DNA of 64,000 nt, taken from positions 3,902,375 to 3,966,374 of the forward strand of contig CP065006.1 in NCBI GenBank assembly GCA_016699695.1, written 5' to 3'. Below the pieces are notes generated by a model. It was not told the DNA's origin and did no database searches. It was given only the letters and a program-made list of their open reading frames with translations. Within the stretch, counting starts at the first letter, position 1. Each line of letters begins with the position of its first letter. Shown piece by piece: positions 1 to 7,710 of the stretch. A program made the translations under genes and the position numbers. This DNA comes from Bacteroidota bacterium. Lineage in GTDB: Bacteria > Bacteroidota > Bacteroidia > Bacteroidales > UBA10428.

Positions 1-181
1 TGGAAATAGATGAAGCTTTTGAACCACAATATTTACATTCATATTGAGATTTTTCAGCACCTTCATATAGTGCATGTTTACCCTTATGTGAGCCAAGTGG
101 GTGTCTTGGACATGTGTTTGCTGTTAAACTTGAAATTGTAGAGGCACTTGAGCCGCAATACTTACATAAAACTTTTGCCAT
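1..181 (-). CDS. Small zinc-ribbon-like protein, C-terminus cut by window edge
   Basis: Reading the minus strand from the ATG at 181-179 gives 60 open codons to the window edge. The motif CKYCGS occurs twice (Cys6/Cys9 and Cys49/Cys52), with a further Cys24 and His27 between them, which is the layout of a small zinc-binding ribbon. The rest is Ser/Lys rich and low in hydrophobics, so it is probably cytoplasmic. No catalytic residues are visible and I do not assign a function. Upstream (182-309) is an AT-rich stretch likely to hold its promoter, then a G-rich palindrome and an attC-like site. Confidence 0.6.
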   Translation of the reverse strand, partial: MAKVLCKYCGSSASTISSLTANTCPRHPLGSHKGKHALYEGAEKSQYECKYCGSKASSIS

Positions 182-309
182 AATTATGTTTTTTAAAAAT
201 TGCCTACTATTATCAGGTTTCGGCTATCCTGTTTTGATTTCAAAAATATTAATCGACTACGCCAGAACATGACGTTTAAATTATTATTTGTCATTTTATC
301 AACTTATCA

Positions 310-470
310 GTTTAGCACGAACCTATCAACGAAGCGGGTGCGGTGGGAAGAAAGCAAGTGTTTGGCAGCGAAGCGAGGCTTGCAGGGAAGGGCTGCCAAA
401 CTTTTGCTTTGTGCGCTGGGTCTTTCTCTTTTTCTTTCATTTTCATCCGTTATCATGGTCGCTGGTCTTT
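310..470. repeat. G-rich palindromic element A
   Basis: Arms AGCAAGTGTTTGGCAG (353-368) and CTGCCAAACTTTTGCT (393-408) pair around a purine-rich loop containing the small hairpin AAGCGAGGCTT. About 105 bp of this element, from the TTAGCACGAACC motif onward, matches the element at 18945-19100 at roughly 90%. It lies between the zinc-ribbon gene and the first attC-like site. No gene is visible from 182 to 480. Confidence 0.6.
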
Positions 471-482
471 TTTTAGGCTTGG

Positions 483-615
483 CGCTAACGGCTGACGCTA
501 TGGCAAGTGCGGGAATAGATTGCTGCTCAACTGTCTGCCAGCACAAATGTATATAAAGATTTCAAATGTTTCAACGAACACGCAAACCCGCATTTGCTAT
601 AGCGTTTGTTATGCA
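483..615 (-). repeat. attC-like site a
   Basis: An imperfect palindrome. The left end is TAACGGCTGACGCTATGGCA and the right arm is GCTATAGCGTTTGTTATGC. On the minus strand it reads GCATAACAAACGC at its start and CCGTTAGCG at its end, close to the RYYYAAC and GTTRRRY ends of integron attC sites. It ends 8 bp from the stop of the CBASS effector gene, which is where a cassette's attC belongs. Confidence 0.75.
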
Positions 616-622
616 CAGTTTT

Positions 623-1519
623 TTATTGTCTGTTTATTTCATTTACAAGTTGGCCGACAGAATAGTAAGTCTGCATTTCTAATTTGTCACGAAGTTTGTC
701 ATAGACAAAGTCAGGAATAAGTGGACTTCCTTTTCTGTTAAGATAGATCCCATCTTGTATTTGTCTTATGGCTTCATCGCTCACTGTATTGCCTGCAACC
801 AAATCATTCCAAGTCGCATTTATTAGACTATTTAATTGCTCAAGGTTTTTGATTGAATCATTATTAGTCAACATATTTTTATGTGTCCATTGAATTATTG
901 GAACAGCAGGGAAAATTACAGTTAATAATACTTTACGAAGTGTTATGTCAGAGAATATAGTAAAAACCAATATCATGAGTATAGTTGTAACTCCGATTGT
1001 TAAAATGAAATTGCCATATTTTTTCCTTATGCTTGAATCGTAGTTACAATTTGTCTTTTGACAGATTATCTTTCCTGTTTTTTCTGAAACGGTCGCAATT
1101 GCAGGTTCGTACCAATTTATTAGTTTAGATAAATCCTTTTTTGATTTATGTATTGTATGATACTTGAATATTTCGTTGTATTCAGGTTTGTCTAGACATA
1201 GAATGCTATTCCAAGCAATATCCAATACATAAGTATCAAAAAACTCTTGAATTTTTGCAGCTTTTTCTTTCAATCCACTAATATGTTTTTCCAAAAGATT
1301 ATCCACAATTACAGCAAACAAACTTACTGTAGCAATTACTAACGTAAAATCTACCTTACTAAAGATCATTTGGGCAAATGATAATAAGACAAGACTAATA
1401 ACAGTAATGAATATTTGTAAATAGAAAAGTCGTTTAGCTAGAGAATAGATTTCTCTCTGTGCCGATAACTTTTCTATGTTTGAACTTTCGTTCTCTTTTG
1501 TTAAGATATTGTTACTCAT
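623..1519 (-). CDS. S-4TM family putative pore-forming effector of CBASS
   Basis: A 298-residue membrane protein with two hydrophobic helices near residues 33-75 and two near 170-215, separated by a soluble segment; the C-terminal tail is soluble. This four-helix layout and the neighbour match the S-4TM effectors found beside CD-NTases. Such effectors are thought to bind a cyclic nucleotide and disrupt the inner membrane during phage infection. Its ATG overlaps the stop of the upstream nucleotidyltransferase by one base (TAATG), so translation is probably coupled. The stop is followed almost at once by an attC-like site. The family call rests on layout and context, so the ligand and mechanism are inferred. 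Confidence 0.75.
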   Translation of the reverse strand: MSNNILTKENESSNIEKLSAQREIYSLAKRLFYLQIFITVISLVLLSFAQMIFSKVDFTLVIATVSLFAVIVDNLLEKHISGLKEKAAKIQEFFDTYVLDIAWNSILCLDKPEYNEIFKYHTIHKSKKDLSKLINWYEPAIATVSEKTGKIICQKTNCNYDSSIRKKYGNFILTIGVTTILMILVFTIFSDITLRKVLLTVIFPAVPIIQWTHKNMLTNNDSIKNLEQLNSLINATWNDLVAGNTVSDEAIRQIQDGIYLNRKGSPLIPDFVYDKLRDKLEMQTYYSVGQLVNEINRQ

Positions 1520-2523
1520 TATTCTTCGTATTTAGGGAATTCATTTCCAAATATTTCTCTCCATTTGTTGATTGAACCTCTCATATCATTACGCTTTTCC
1601 ATTTCTCGTGCATTAAAAGCAGTTACGTAATCATTATATGCCTTTTCTGATATTTTAACTTTATCCTCATGCGACAAATTATTGATATTACCTTGGATTC
1701 CTTTTGGATCATTGATTGTATTGTAGACTCGTGTATGCAAATCTAAGAAAACATTGACAAGTTCAATATCCGCATATTTTGAAGCCTTTGTCGTTCTACC
1801 GATATAGTATTCAATAATCATATTTTCTAACAAATATGAGCTCATTGTAGGCATTGTCGCTCGTTTGTTCCAATATTTCACAGACCTTATTACATTTAAA
1901 ATATTCCCATCATGCGAGGTATTGAGAGCGGATAATCTGTCACGATCAATTCTAGGGTCAGTTTTCTTCCAATTACCTTTACCATCAGGAATTATATAGT
2001 AAGTTCTTCCATCTAATTCTGGTGTGGTAAAAAAGCATGGAACAATGTCAAACACCCAATCGTAAGAGTTCAAGTTCAACGTAGCAGCTTCTAAATTCCT
2101 TTTAATATCTGCGCTTCTATACTGAGGGATATCAACTAACTTAAGGACAAAAGCATTAATTATTTTTCTGGAGTTTAAAATTGCTGTTCCATCATTCCTG
2201 TATTCTAAAAATCTTGATGCAGTTTCAGGAACTATCATTTCGATTCTATCAAAATACTCAGAATAAGTACAACCATTAGCTTTTAAACAAATCATCATAT
2301 CAATATCATCTAATGGCCTTTTCTTCGTCCTTCTTGTAAGTGAACCATAGAAAATATTTTTTTCAGTATAAATATCTGGAAACTTTTCGTCTTTGCTTGG
2401 GAATGAACCTATTTGACCAACTAGCCAGTCTCGACTACCACGTGCCTTTTTAGTTTGATCAGGATCAAGATTAACAGAATTATTCAAAAAGTCATTAAAT
2501 GCTCCAATTACAGTTGTTGCCAT
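1519..2523 (-). CDS. CD-NTase (SMODS-domain nucleotidyltransferase) of CBASS
   Basis: A 334-residue cytoplasmic enzyme. The nucleotidyltransferase signature is clear: FYGSLTRRTKKRPLDDIDMM at about residues 58-77 holds the GS turn and the DxD metal-binding acidic pair. A third acidic residue is expected in the VFDIVPCF segment (about 156-163). CD-NTases make cyclic di- or trinucleotides on phage sensing, which activate the effector encoded downstream. With one effector and no ubiquitin-like or HORMA accessory genes, this is a minimal two-gene (type I-like) CBASS. The length is usual for the family. The operon starts here, about 50 bp from the next attC-like site, so promoter space inside the cassette is short. 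Confidence 0.88.
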   Translation of the reverse strand: MATTVIGAFNDFLNNSVNLDPDQTKKARGSRDWLVGQIGSFPSKDEKFPDIYTEKNIFYGSLTRRTKKRPLDDIDMMICLKANGCTYSEYFDRIEMIVPETASRFLEYRNDGTAILNSRKIINAFVLKLVDIPQYRSADIKRNLEAATLNLNSYDWVFDIVPCFFTTPELDGRTYYIIPDGKGNWKKTDPRIDRDRLSALNTSHDGNILNVIRSVKYWNKRATMPTMSSYLLENMIIEYYIGRTTKASKYADIELVNVFLDLHTRVYNTINDPKGIQGNINNLSHEDKVKISEKAYNDYVTAFNAREMEKRNDMRGSINKWREIFGNEFPKYEE

Positions 2524-2570
2524 ATAATTATTGTTATATTATTGAAATTGCGTTTTTGTCTTAAAATTGT

Positions 2571-2701
2571 GCATAACGGTACGCCAATATGAGCAGGCTG
2601 GGCTTAAAACCGCCAACCCAAAAAACCAGCGATACCGCGGATTAAATATACAAACTTTTCTATTTCTGCAACCCCCAGCTTGCTTATATTGGCTGTTATA
2701 G
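2571..2701 (-). repeat. attC-like site b
   Basis: Arms GCCAATATGAGCAGGCTGGG and CCCAGCTTGCTTATATTGGC pair with two mismatches, bounded by TAACG and TGTTA. It is nearly identical to site f (20087) and closely related to site k (36666), although their neighbouring genes differ. Confidence 0.78.
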
Positions 2702-3148
2702 CCTGGTGGCGGCGTGTTAAAAGCGCAAACCTATATGGGCGCACAAGGTTTGGAACATCATTTTGCCCCCGGAACCGGATTTAATTGCTATCTCATCTAT
2801 CTGCCGGGCATTTAATAGCTGCAGGACTTGTCAGGGTGCAAAGCAAAGTGGCGGAAAAGTTGTTTCAAAAACCATTAGCCAAACCATTGGCTCAGAGGCT
2901 GAGTAAATGGTTATTATTCAGCAGACAAAAGGCTTTATTGCCAAAAGAGCCAAAGCTTACTCATGGTTTTGGAACTGGTTTTTGAACTTTACCCAAGTTT
3001 TGTGACACTTTGCAATCCGTTACAATAGCGCTCCAATTAAATGAAGGGGTGGGACTGGGGCATGCAAAATGTGTTATCAAACCGGAGCTAACTTAGATGC
3101 ACTATCAGTAAAATGACCTTAAAATTGGCAGGTGACACTTGGCTGTAA
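2577..3148 (-). mobile_element. Gene-less 572-bp cassette, copy 1 (includes attC-like site b)
   Basis: This 572-bp segment recurs at 20093-20664 with only about three base differences that I can see. Identity begins at the TAA|CG core on the left and ends at GTAA|CG on the right, after which the two loci are unrelated. I find no convincing gene. A plus-strand 66-codon frame (2785-2985) keeps its length in both copies with two changes, but it runs against the orientation of the other cassette genes. A structured RNA, a promoter-only cassette or a decayed gene are all possible. Confidence 0.75.
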
Positions 3149-3276
3149 CGTTTTATGGTAGCGAGTCGTGCGGGATTTCGAAGCTGTTTCTTATCAGTTT
3201 ACTACCTGTCTTTTTTACGAGCCCCAAACGCCCGCAAACCTCGGAAACCCGCATGCTCGCTGACCATGTGTTAGGT
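3143..3276 (-). repeat. attC-like site c
   Basis: The left arm ATGGTAGCGAGTCGTGCGGG pairs with the right arm CCCGCATGCTCGCTGACCAT. The ends are TAACG and TGTTAGG, and GTTAGGT matches the GTTRRRY end exactly. The stop of the FRG gene follows 12 bp later. Confidence 0.78.
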
Positions 3277-3909
3277 TTTCGTTGCTTCTACAGATGTTTC
3301 CATCTTGCAATTAGAGTTTCACTTATCTTATCAAGATTTGGCATTAATTGTGCCTGATTAATATCTTCCTTTTCAAGCAAAACTAATAAATTATCAGCTT
3401 CACTCTTTGCTAATTCTATTTTATAAAGAATCGGATTTTCTAATTCAATTTCTTTTGTTTCAATGTCAATGGTTTTATCCAAACTTGGAAATTCATGATA
3501 TTTTAAATAGAAATCTTTTATTTTTCCATCAATTCTTGTAAAAACTCCTTTTTGAGATTTTATGTATTCATTTCCATGATTAAAATCAAAAAAGGTATTT
3601 ATAGCAAACAGTTTATTTTCATTTGTACTCCAAACTTCTGAATATCTTTTTTTATTAAAAGCCCAAATACATATGTTTTCAAATTCTTCTTCATTCCTAT
3701 ATTCTCTGCCGACTGCAAAATATGCTGCAAATACAGGGTCAGTAGTCCAATCTAAAAGTCTAGTTGGGATTCCATGATGTTGAGCAAGAGGAAAATGGTC
3801 TTTAAGAAAAAAATCAGAAGAATGTTGAACTTTATCAGAATATGATGGTGAAAGCTTCCCCCAAAACAGTAGCGATTAAAAATATAGTTTAATCGTTAAC
3901 TTTGGTAGA

Positions 3910-4257
3910 ATGAAAACAACAAAATTTACAGAGAGTCAAATCATCAAGATTCTGAAAGAGCAGGACCAAGGCAAGAGTGTTTCGGATATCTGCCGGGAGC
4001 ATGGTATAAGCCAACCAACTTTTTATCAGTGGAAATCAAAGTATTCAGGGATGGAGGTAACCCAGTTGAAAAGACTTAAGGAACTGGAACGAGAACTTTC
4101 GCAATACAAGAAGATTGTAGCTGAACAGGCGTTGCATATCACGGTTTTAAAAGATGTAATTGAAAAAAGCTCTAAGGCCTGCAGAGAAACGGGAATTGGT
4201 AACCTATGCTCAACAAAGGCACACGTTGAGCATTCGGCAGGCCTGTGTGCTATTTAA
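3910..4257 (+). CDS. IS3-family transposase OrfA
   Basis: The N-terminal 50 residues form a helix-turn-helix (FTESQIIKIL, then DICREHGISQPTFYQWKSKY) that binds the IS ends. A leucine-rich coiled coil follows (about residues 58-95), as is usual for OrfA. The natural family end, LKDVIEK, is reached near 4168 at the run AAAAAAG (4163-4169). Codons after that point are read out of the OrfB frame, so the last 30 or so residues are probably not conserved. The frame relation to OrfB is +1 (equivalently -2), not the usual -1. Confidence 0.85.
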   Translation: MKTTKFTESQIIKILKEQDQGKSVSDICREHGISQPTFYQWKSKYSGMEVTQLKRLKELERELSQYKKIVAEQALHITVLKDVIEKSSKACRETGIGNLCSTKAHVEHSAGLCAI

Positions 4258-5083
4258 TATATACCAGAGTGTATATTATTATCAACCCATTGCGGGGAAT
4301 GATCAGGAAATTAAGGACAAGCTGGCAGAACTAGCAGAGGTTCATCGCCGGTGGGGATTTTGGATGATGCACTATCACCTGCGGCAATTAAATCATTTCT
4401 GGAACCATAAAAGAGTTTATCGGGTTTATACCGAGATGAAGCTTAACTTGAGAAGAAAATGTAAAAGAAGGCTGCCATTGCGCCCGCAGGAGTCCTTGTT
4501 ACAGCCGCTATTACCTAACTTAACCTGGAGCATGGATTTTATGCATGATGTGCTTAATAACGGAGTTAAATTCAGGACATTTAATGTAATCGATGATTTT
4601 AACCGGGAAGCTTTGACTATCACCTTAGGTACAAGTATTACAAGTCTGCGGGTAATCAGGGAACTGGAACGATTAATCGACTGGAGAGGCAAACCCGAAC
4701 ACATAAGGGTTGATAATGGGCCGGAATTTATCGCCCAGGCTATGGAAGACTGGGCAAACGATAAGAATATAAAACTCAAGTTTATTCCCAAAGGAAAACC
4801 GCATAGAAATGGTTATGTAGAGCGATTCAACAGAAGCTATCGTGAAGAAGTTCTGGATAGTTACCTATTTGAAAACATCCGACAGGCACAACTAATCTCA
4901 AATGCATGGCTATGGTCTTACAATAATGAGCGACCCCATAGTTCGCTGATGTACCACACTCCGGTATCATTCCTATTGAAATATGGAAAACTTCACCGCC
5001 CACAAGGCCCAACAAAGTTTCCCACATTTCAACAGGACATAAACATTAATTTAAAAAGTTTAATTTTAAATGCTACTAATTAG
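4160..5083 (+). CDS. IS3-family transposase OrfB (DDE integrase core)
   Basis: A retroviral-integrase-type catalytic domain. The DDE acidic residues can be placed in SMDFMHDVL (first Asp), RVDNGPEFI (second Asp) and NGYVERFNRSYREEVLD (Glu). An N-terminal helical region (KRELVTYAQQRHTLSIRQAC) precedes it. The frame opens with a TTG at 4160; it could be reached by slippage on the A-run at 4163-4168 or by re-initiation. The length fits a complete OrfB, so the element may still be active. Confidence 0.88.
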   Translation: MKKALRPAEKRELVTYAQQRHTLSIRQACVLFNIYQSVYYYQPIAGNDQEIKDKLAELAEVHRRWGFWMMHYHLRQLNHFWNHKRVYRVYTEMKLNLRRKCKRRLPLRPQESLLQPLLPNLTWSMDFMHDVLNNGVKFRTFNVIDDFNREALTITLGTSITSLRVIRELERLIDWRGKPEHIRVDNGPEFIAQAMEDWANDKNIKLKFIPKGKPHRNGYVERFNRSYREEVLDSYLFENIRQAQLISNAWLWSYNNERPHSSLMYHTPVSFLLKYGKLHRPQGPTKFPTFQQDININLKSLILNATN

Positions 5084-5506
5084 GGGAAGCTTTCAATGGC
5101 GTATGAAAATTCTTTTCCGGTATTTTAAAACCTAAAATCCTTGCCAAATTTGTGAAATCAGCCACAGCCTTAATTTCCGCTTGCGTTTGTAACATGAATT
5201 TTTTTTCAAATTCATTAATGTCTTGGTCTTGGTAATCTTGTGAATCATCAATTTTCTTTATTAATGGGTCTAATGTAGTATTTGGCTCTCTCCAAGCAGA
5301 TGGTTTTAAATTCCAATTACTGTTCCATTGACCACGAAAAATCCACTCACATTTTTCATAGTTTTCATTCCACCAAAAATCATTAGATTTTCTAATAAAA
5401 TTCAAATATTCTCTCGCATTAAAAGGAATGGATTTATCTGTACAATTAATAATTTTAATGGCATTCATTTAGTAAAATTTTATTTGTAGAGTTCTCTTGC
5501 AATGAA

Positions 5507-5637
5507 ACCTAACGTTTGATGGTATGGTGTCGTGCGGGATTACGAAGCGATTTCTTGTCAGTTTACACCGACTTTTTTACGAGCCACAAACGCTCGCAAA
5601 CCACTGAAACCCGCATGCACTATACCATGTGTTAGCA
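5507..5637 (-). repeat. attC-like site d
   Basis: The left arm ATGGTATGGTGTCGTGCGGG pairs with the right arm CCCGCATGCACTATACCAT. The ends are CTAACG and TGTTAGCAAC. It is related to site c, with the same inner segment around ACGAGCCACAAACGC. It is the last attC-like site before the metal-efflux block. Confidence 0.78.
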
Positions 5638-5689
5638 ACTGGCCTTTTTTGTTTTTTGTCATTTTTTTGTCAAATATACGCAAACTTTT

Positions 5690-5860
5690 CAATCGAAGTG
5701 CTGCCGTTTCTTGGTGCGTTGGCGTGGGACGGGCTGACAGGCTCTTTTGTAAGCCTTTGGATGGAGCGACGGCTCGTGGGGGCTTGCAAATGTGCCTGAC
5801 AGCGAAGGGATGGGCGGGTCGGCTTGAACGTATGCTGTTTGTTTTTGTCTTTTGTTTCGG
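5690..5860. repeat. G-rich palindromic element H
   Basis: Arms CTGACAGGCTCTTTTGTAAG (from 5734) and CTTGCAAATGTGCCTGACAG (ending 5802) pair imperfectly, with an inner hairpin GAGCGACGGCTC. It shares the CTCTTTT...AAATGTG asymmetry and inner hairpin with elements D and F. It lies between attC-like site d and the 21-bp array. Confidence 0.6.
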
Positions 5861-5903
5861 GGTTTTGTGAATTATCAAAATGGTAATAAACTGTCAAAAC
5901 AGG

Positions 5904-6218
5904 GAAATGAATGGTTGTTGTAAAGAAATATGCGATTGTCGTAAAGAATTCAATGATTGGTCGAGTGAAAAACGTTATTGTTGTTGAGAAATATGTATTT
6001 AATTTGTTGAAAATCATAATTTTTATGTCGAAATGTTAGTTTATGTAAAATAAATTCATAATTTGCATCGTGAAAATCGGATTTTATACATGGAAATCCA
6101 ATAACAGGTCGAAGAAATCCTCGGTTGTTGTGTAGAGAGTCAATATTGTTGGTAAGAAAAGAGGTATGGAGTGGAGGAAAATCAATGTACCATGTGCGAA
6201 ATTCAGTATTAGTGTTAG
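5904..6218 (+). repeat. 21-bp period degenerate tandem array, 15 units, upstream of a helical-protein gene
   Basis: Cut every 21 bases, the sequence gives 15 consecutive units with no length change. Fourteen begin with GA, most with GAAAT or GAAAA; the remaining 16 or so positions vary widely, with T/G enrichment around positions 11-16. Examples are the units at 5904, 5925, 6093 and 6114. Stops occur in most frames, so it is not coding. The period equals two DNA helical turns, so the A-tracts are phased and the DNA may be curved. The array ends 43 bp before the ATG at 6262. Confidence 0.85.
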
Positions 6219-6261
6219 TTTTTCCTTAATCTCTTAATATTAACTCTTAAATCTTACCGTA

Positions 6262-7203
6262 ATGAACATTAATCAAGAAGACAAATTTAGTATGTACTAC
6301 GTGGTAAAGAATACTTGCGAAAAGTATCAGACCACCTGGACGACAAACGCTGTATTTGCAGCAACGTACAATCTTTGGGTTGCTAAAATTCCGTTGATTG
6401 AACAAAACAGGGATGCCCAAACCCTTGAAACAACGGGTATAACCACCGATAAAACGGCGAAACGTAACAGCATGACTGAAAAAACGCTATTCATGATTAA
6501 TCGTTTACAGTCGTATGCGAATGTTGTAAATAATCCAGAATTGCTTGAAAGTATAAAATATACGGCTTCGGATTTGAAAAAATCGAGAGATACCGATGTT
6601 GTAGGTATTTGCAATACGGTGCTTGCCAAGTCTAATGCCAATGCTGCTGCTATTGTGACTTATGGCGTTACTGCTGCTATGATAACTGAATTACAGGCTG
6701 CTATTACTGCTTATTCGGCTACACTTGCCAAACCAAAGGCTGCTAAATCGCAAACTAAAACGGCTACTGAAAACCTTACCAAACTGTTTAAAGAAGCTGA
6801 TGAACTTTTAGTTAAGCGTTTGGATTTGGATATTGAACTGTTTAAAACTTCGAAACCCGAATTTTACAGTCAATATAAAACTGCCCGAATTATTATCCCA
6901 ACAGGTGGGGGTGCTACTTCTGTTTTAGGCAGTGTTAACCTTGCAGGAAGCGGTGAACCACTGAAAGGGGTGTCGTTTACTTTTGTTGCTGAAACCAATG
7001 GAATGATGAAAGCTGCTGCTACAAACGAAACTGCAAAGCCGATAGTTAAAAAGAGTGCCGATAAAGGTAAATTCCGTGCTACATTGCCAGAAAATACATA
7101 TCGTGTAATAATTGAAAAAATTGGTTACAAAAAACAGGAAGTAACAATAACCGTTGCAAATGGTGAAACTACAAACTTGAATATTGAACTAGAAAAGAAT
7201 TAA
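6262..7203 (+). CDS. Uncharacterised helical protein with C-terminal carboxypeptidase-regulatory-like domain
   Basis: A 313-residue protein without a signal peptide. Residues 1-205 look all-helical, with Ala/Thr/Lys-rich amphipathic segments. Residues 217-313 resemble a carboxypeptidase-regulatory (Ig-like) beta domain: GSVNLAGSGEPLKGVSFTFV, then a FRATLPENTYRVIIEKIGYK segment and VTITVANGETTNLNIEL. I believe proteins like this recur in Bacteroidota genomes as hypotheticals, but I know no function. It is the only plus-strand host gene here. It sits 43 bp downstream of a 15-unit, 21-bp array and ends at a strong terminator, so it looks monocistronic. A link to the protein at 21249-21977 is suggested by the shared array association, not by visible similarity. 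Confidence 0.7.
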   Translation: MNINQEDKFSMYYVVKNTCEKYQTTWTTNAVFAATYNLWVAKIPLIEQNRDAQTLETTGITTDKTAKRNSMTEKTLFMINRLQSYANVVNNPELLESIKYTASDLKKSRDTDVVGICNTVLAKSNANAAAIVTYGVTAAMITELQAAITAYSATLAKPKAAKSQTKTATENLTKLFKEADELLVKRLDLDIELFKTSKPEFYSQYKTARIIIPTGGGATSVLGSVNLAGSGEPLKGVSFTFVAETNGMMKAAATNETAKPIVKKSADKGKFRATLPENTYRVIIEKIGYKKQEVTITVANGETTNLNIELEKN

Positions 7204-7205
7204 GC

Positions 7206-7241
7206 AAAGATTGCCCCGCAAACATGCGGGGCAATCTTTTA
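7206..7241. terminator. Strong intrinsic terminator between convergent genes
   Basis: The stem AAGATTGCCCCGCA pairs with TGCGGGGCAATCTT around a 4-base AACA loop, with flanking A and T runs. It lies just after the TAA at 7203 and before the convergent DUF302 gene, so it can serve both strands. Confidence 0.9.
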
Positions 7242-7287
7242 TTGTATCTACAAAGGTTATTTGTATGAAAAAATTATCCTGAGCCAA

Positions 7288-7674
7288 TTAAAGTGTATCA
7301 ATTACCTTTTTAAGTTTAGCGGTAACCTGTTGGGCAACGTCTCCCAACGCAGGGTTGGTAATGGCTTGCATTGAGGCAATCGGGTTAACGGCGGCTATTT
7401 CAATTTTATCCTGACTTTGTTCAATAACAAGCACATTGCAGGGTAACATGGTTCCTATTTTATCCTCAGCCTGTAAAGCCTTTAATGCAAATGGTGGGTT
7501 ACATGCGCCTAATATGGTATATCGCTTAAAATCAACATTAAGTTTTTCTTTTAACTTTTCGTGCATGTTTATTTCAGTAATAACGCCAAACCCTTCGGTT
7601 TTTAGAGCTTCATTGGTTAACTTAATTGCTTCATCAAATGAAGTATTAAGTAATTTGCTAAAATAGTATTCCAT
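7288..7674 (-). CDS. DUF302 family protein
   Basis: A 128-residue cytoplasmic protein matching the DUF302 pattern: an N-terminal FDEAIKLTNEALKTEGFGVI segment, a central YTILGACNPPFALKAL, and LPCNVLVIEQ followed by PIASMQAI. The single-domain length is usual for the family. DUF302 proteins often occur near metal or redox stress genes but have no defined reaction. It is the most downstream gene of the minus-strand metal-transport block, 37 bp after the frameshifted transporter. Two cysteines (ACNPP and LPCNV) could bind metal, which is inference. Confidence 0.85.
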   Translation of the reverse strand: MEYYFSKLLNTSFDEAIKLTNEALKTEGFGVITEINMHEKLKEKLNVDFKRYTILGACNPPFALKALQAEDKIGTMLPCNVLVIEQSQDKIEIAAVNPIASMQAITNPALGDVAQQVTAKLKKVIDTL

Positions 7675-7710
7675 AGTTTTAGAATTTAGATGTTTAAAAA
7701 TATTGTCAAT

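Larger units (their letters stand above)
3849..5095 (+). mobile_element. IS3-family insertion sequence (IS407-like), 1247 bp
   Basis: The terminal inverted repeats are TGAAAGCTTCCCC at the left and GGGGAAGCTTTCA at the right. They are flanked by a 4-bp direct repeat ATGG (3845-3848 and 5096-5099), the target duplication length usual for IS407-type elements. Two overlapping frames encode OrfA and OrfB. It is inserted inside the FRG gene in the opposite orientation. Confidence 0.92.
3288..5468 (-). pseudogene. FRG-domain protein interrupted by an IS3-family element
   Basis: The gene starts at 5468, is split by the insertion at 3849-5095, and resumes to a TAG at 3290-3288. Removing the IS and one copy of the ATGG duplication restores one frame of about 309 residues. 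The N-terminal part carries WIFRGQWNSNWNLKPSAWR and the C-terminal part QHHGIPTRLLDWTTDPVFAA, both hallmarks of the FRG domain. FRG proteins are a widespread family, often found in accessory and defence loci, whose biochemical role is not settled. As it stands the upstream half would give a truncated product of about 130 residues ending inside the IS. The clean reading frame on both sides suggests the insertion is recent. Confidence 0.9.

Noticed and set aside
200..556. Long plus-strand open frames across G-rich elements and attC-like sites (for example 200-556, 5532-5870, 20866-21142, 39929-40219)
   Set aside because: They arise from palindromic low-complexity DNA, cross site borders and have no protein-like composition or conserved length between copies.
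2785..2985. 66-codon plus-strand frame kept in both 572-bp cassettes (second copy 20301-20501)
   Set aside because: The two copies are nearly identical DNA, so conservation of the frame carries little weight. It opposes cassette gene orientation and has no recognisable domain.
5670..6017. Heptad-like minus-strand frame through the 21-bp array (FFTTT-type repeats), and the Pro-Phe heptads on the plus strand at 20999-21130
   Set aside because: A 21-bp period automatically gives seven-residue repeats. Stops occur in neighbouring units and 20-bp units break the frame.
5904..6218. CRISPR array
   Set aside because: The conserved part is only 4-5 bases, the unit is 21 bp, and no cas genes or leader are present.
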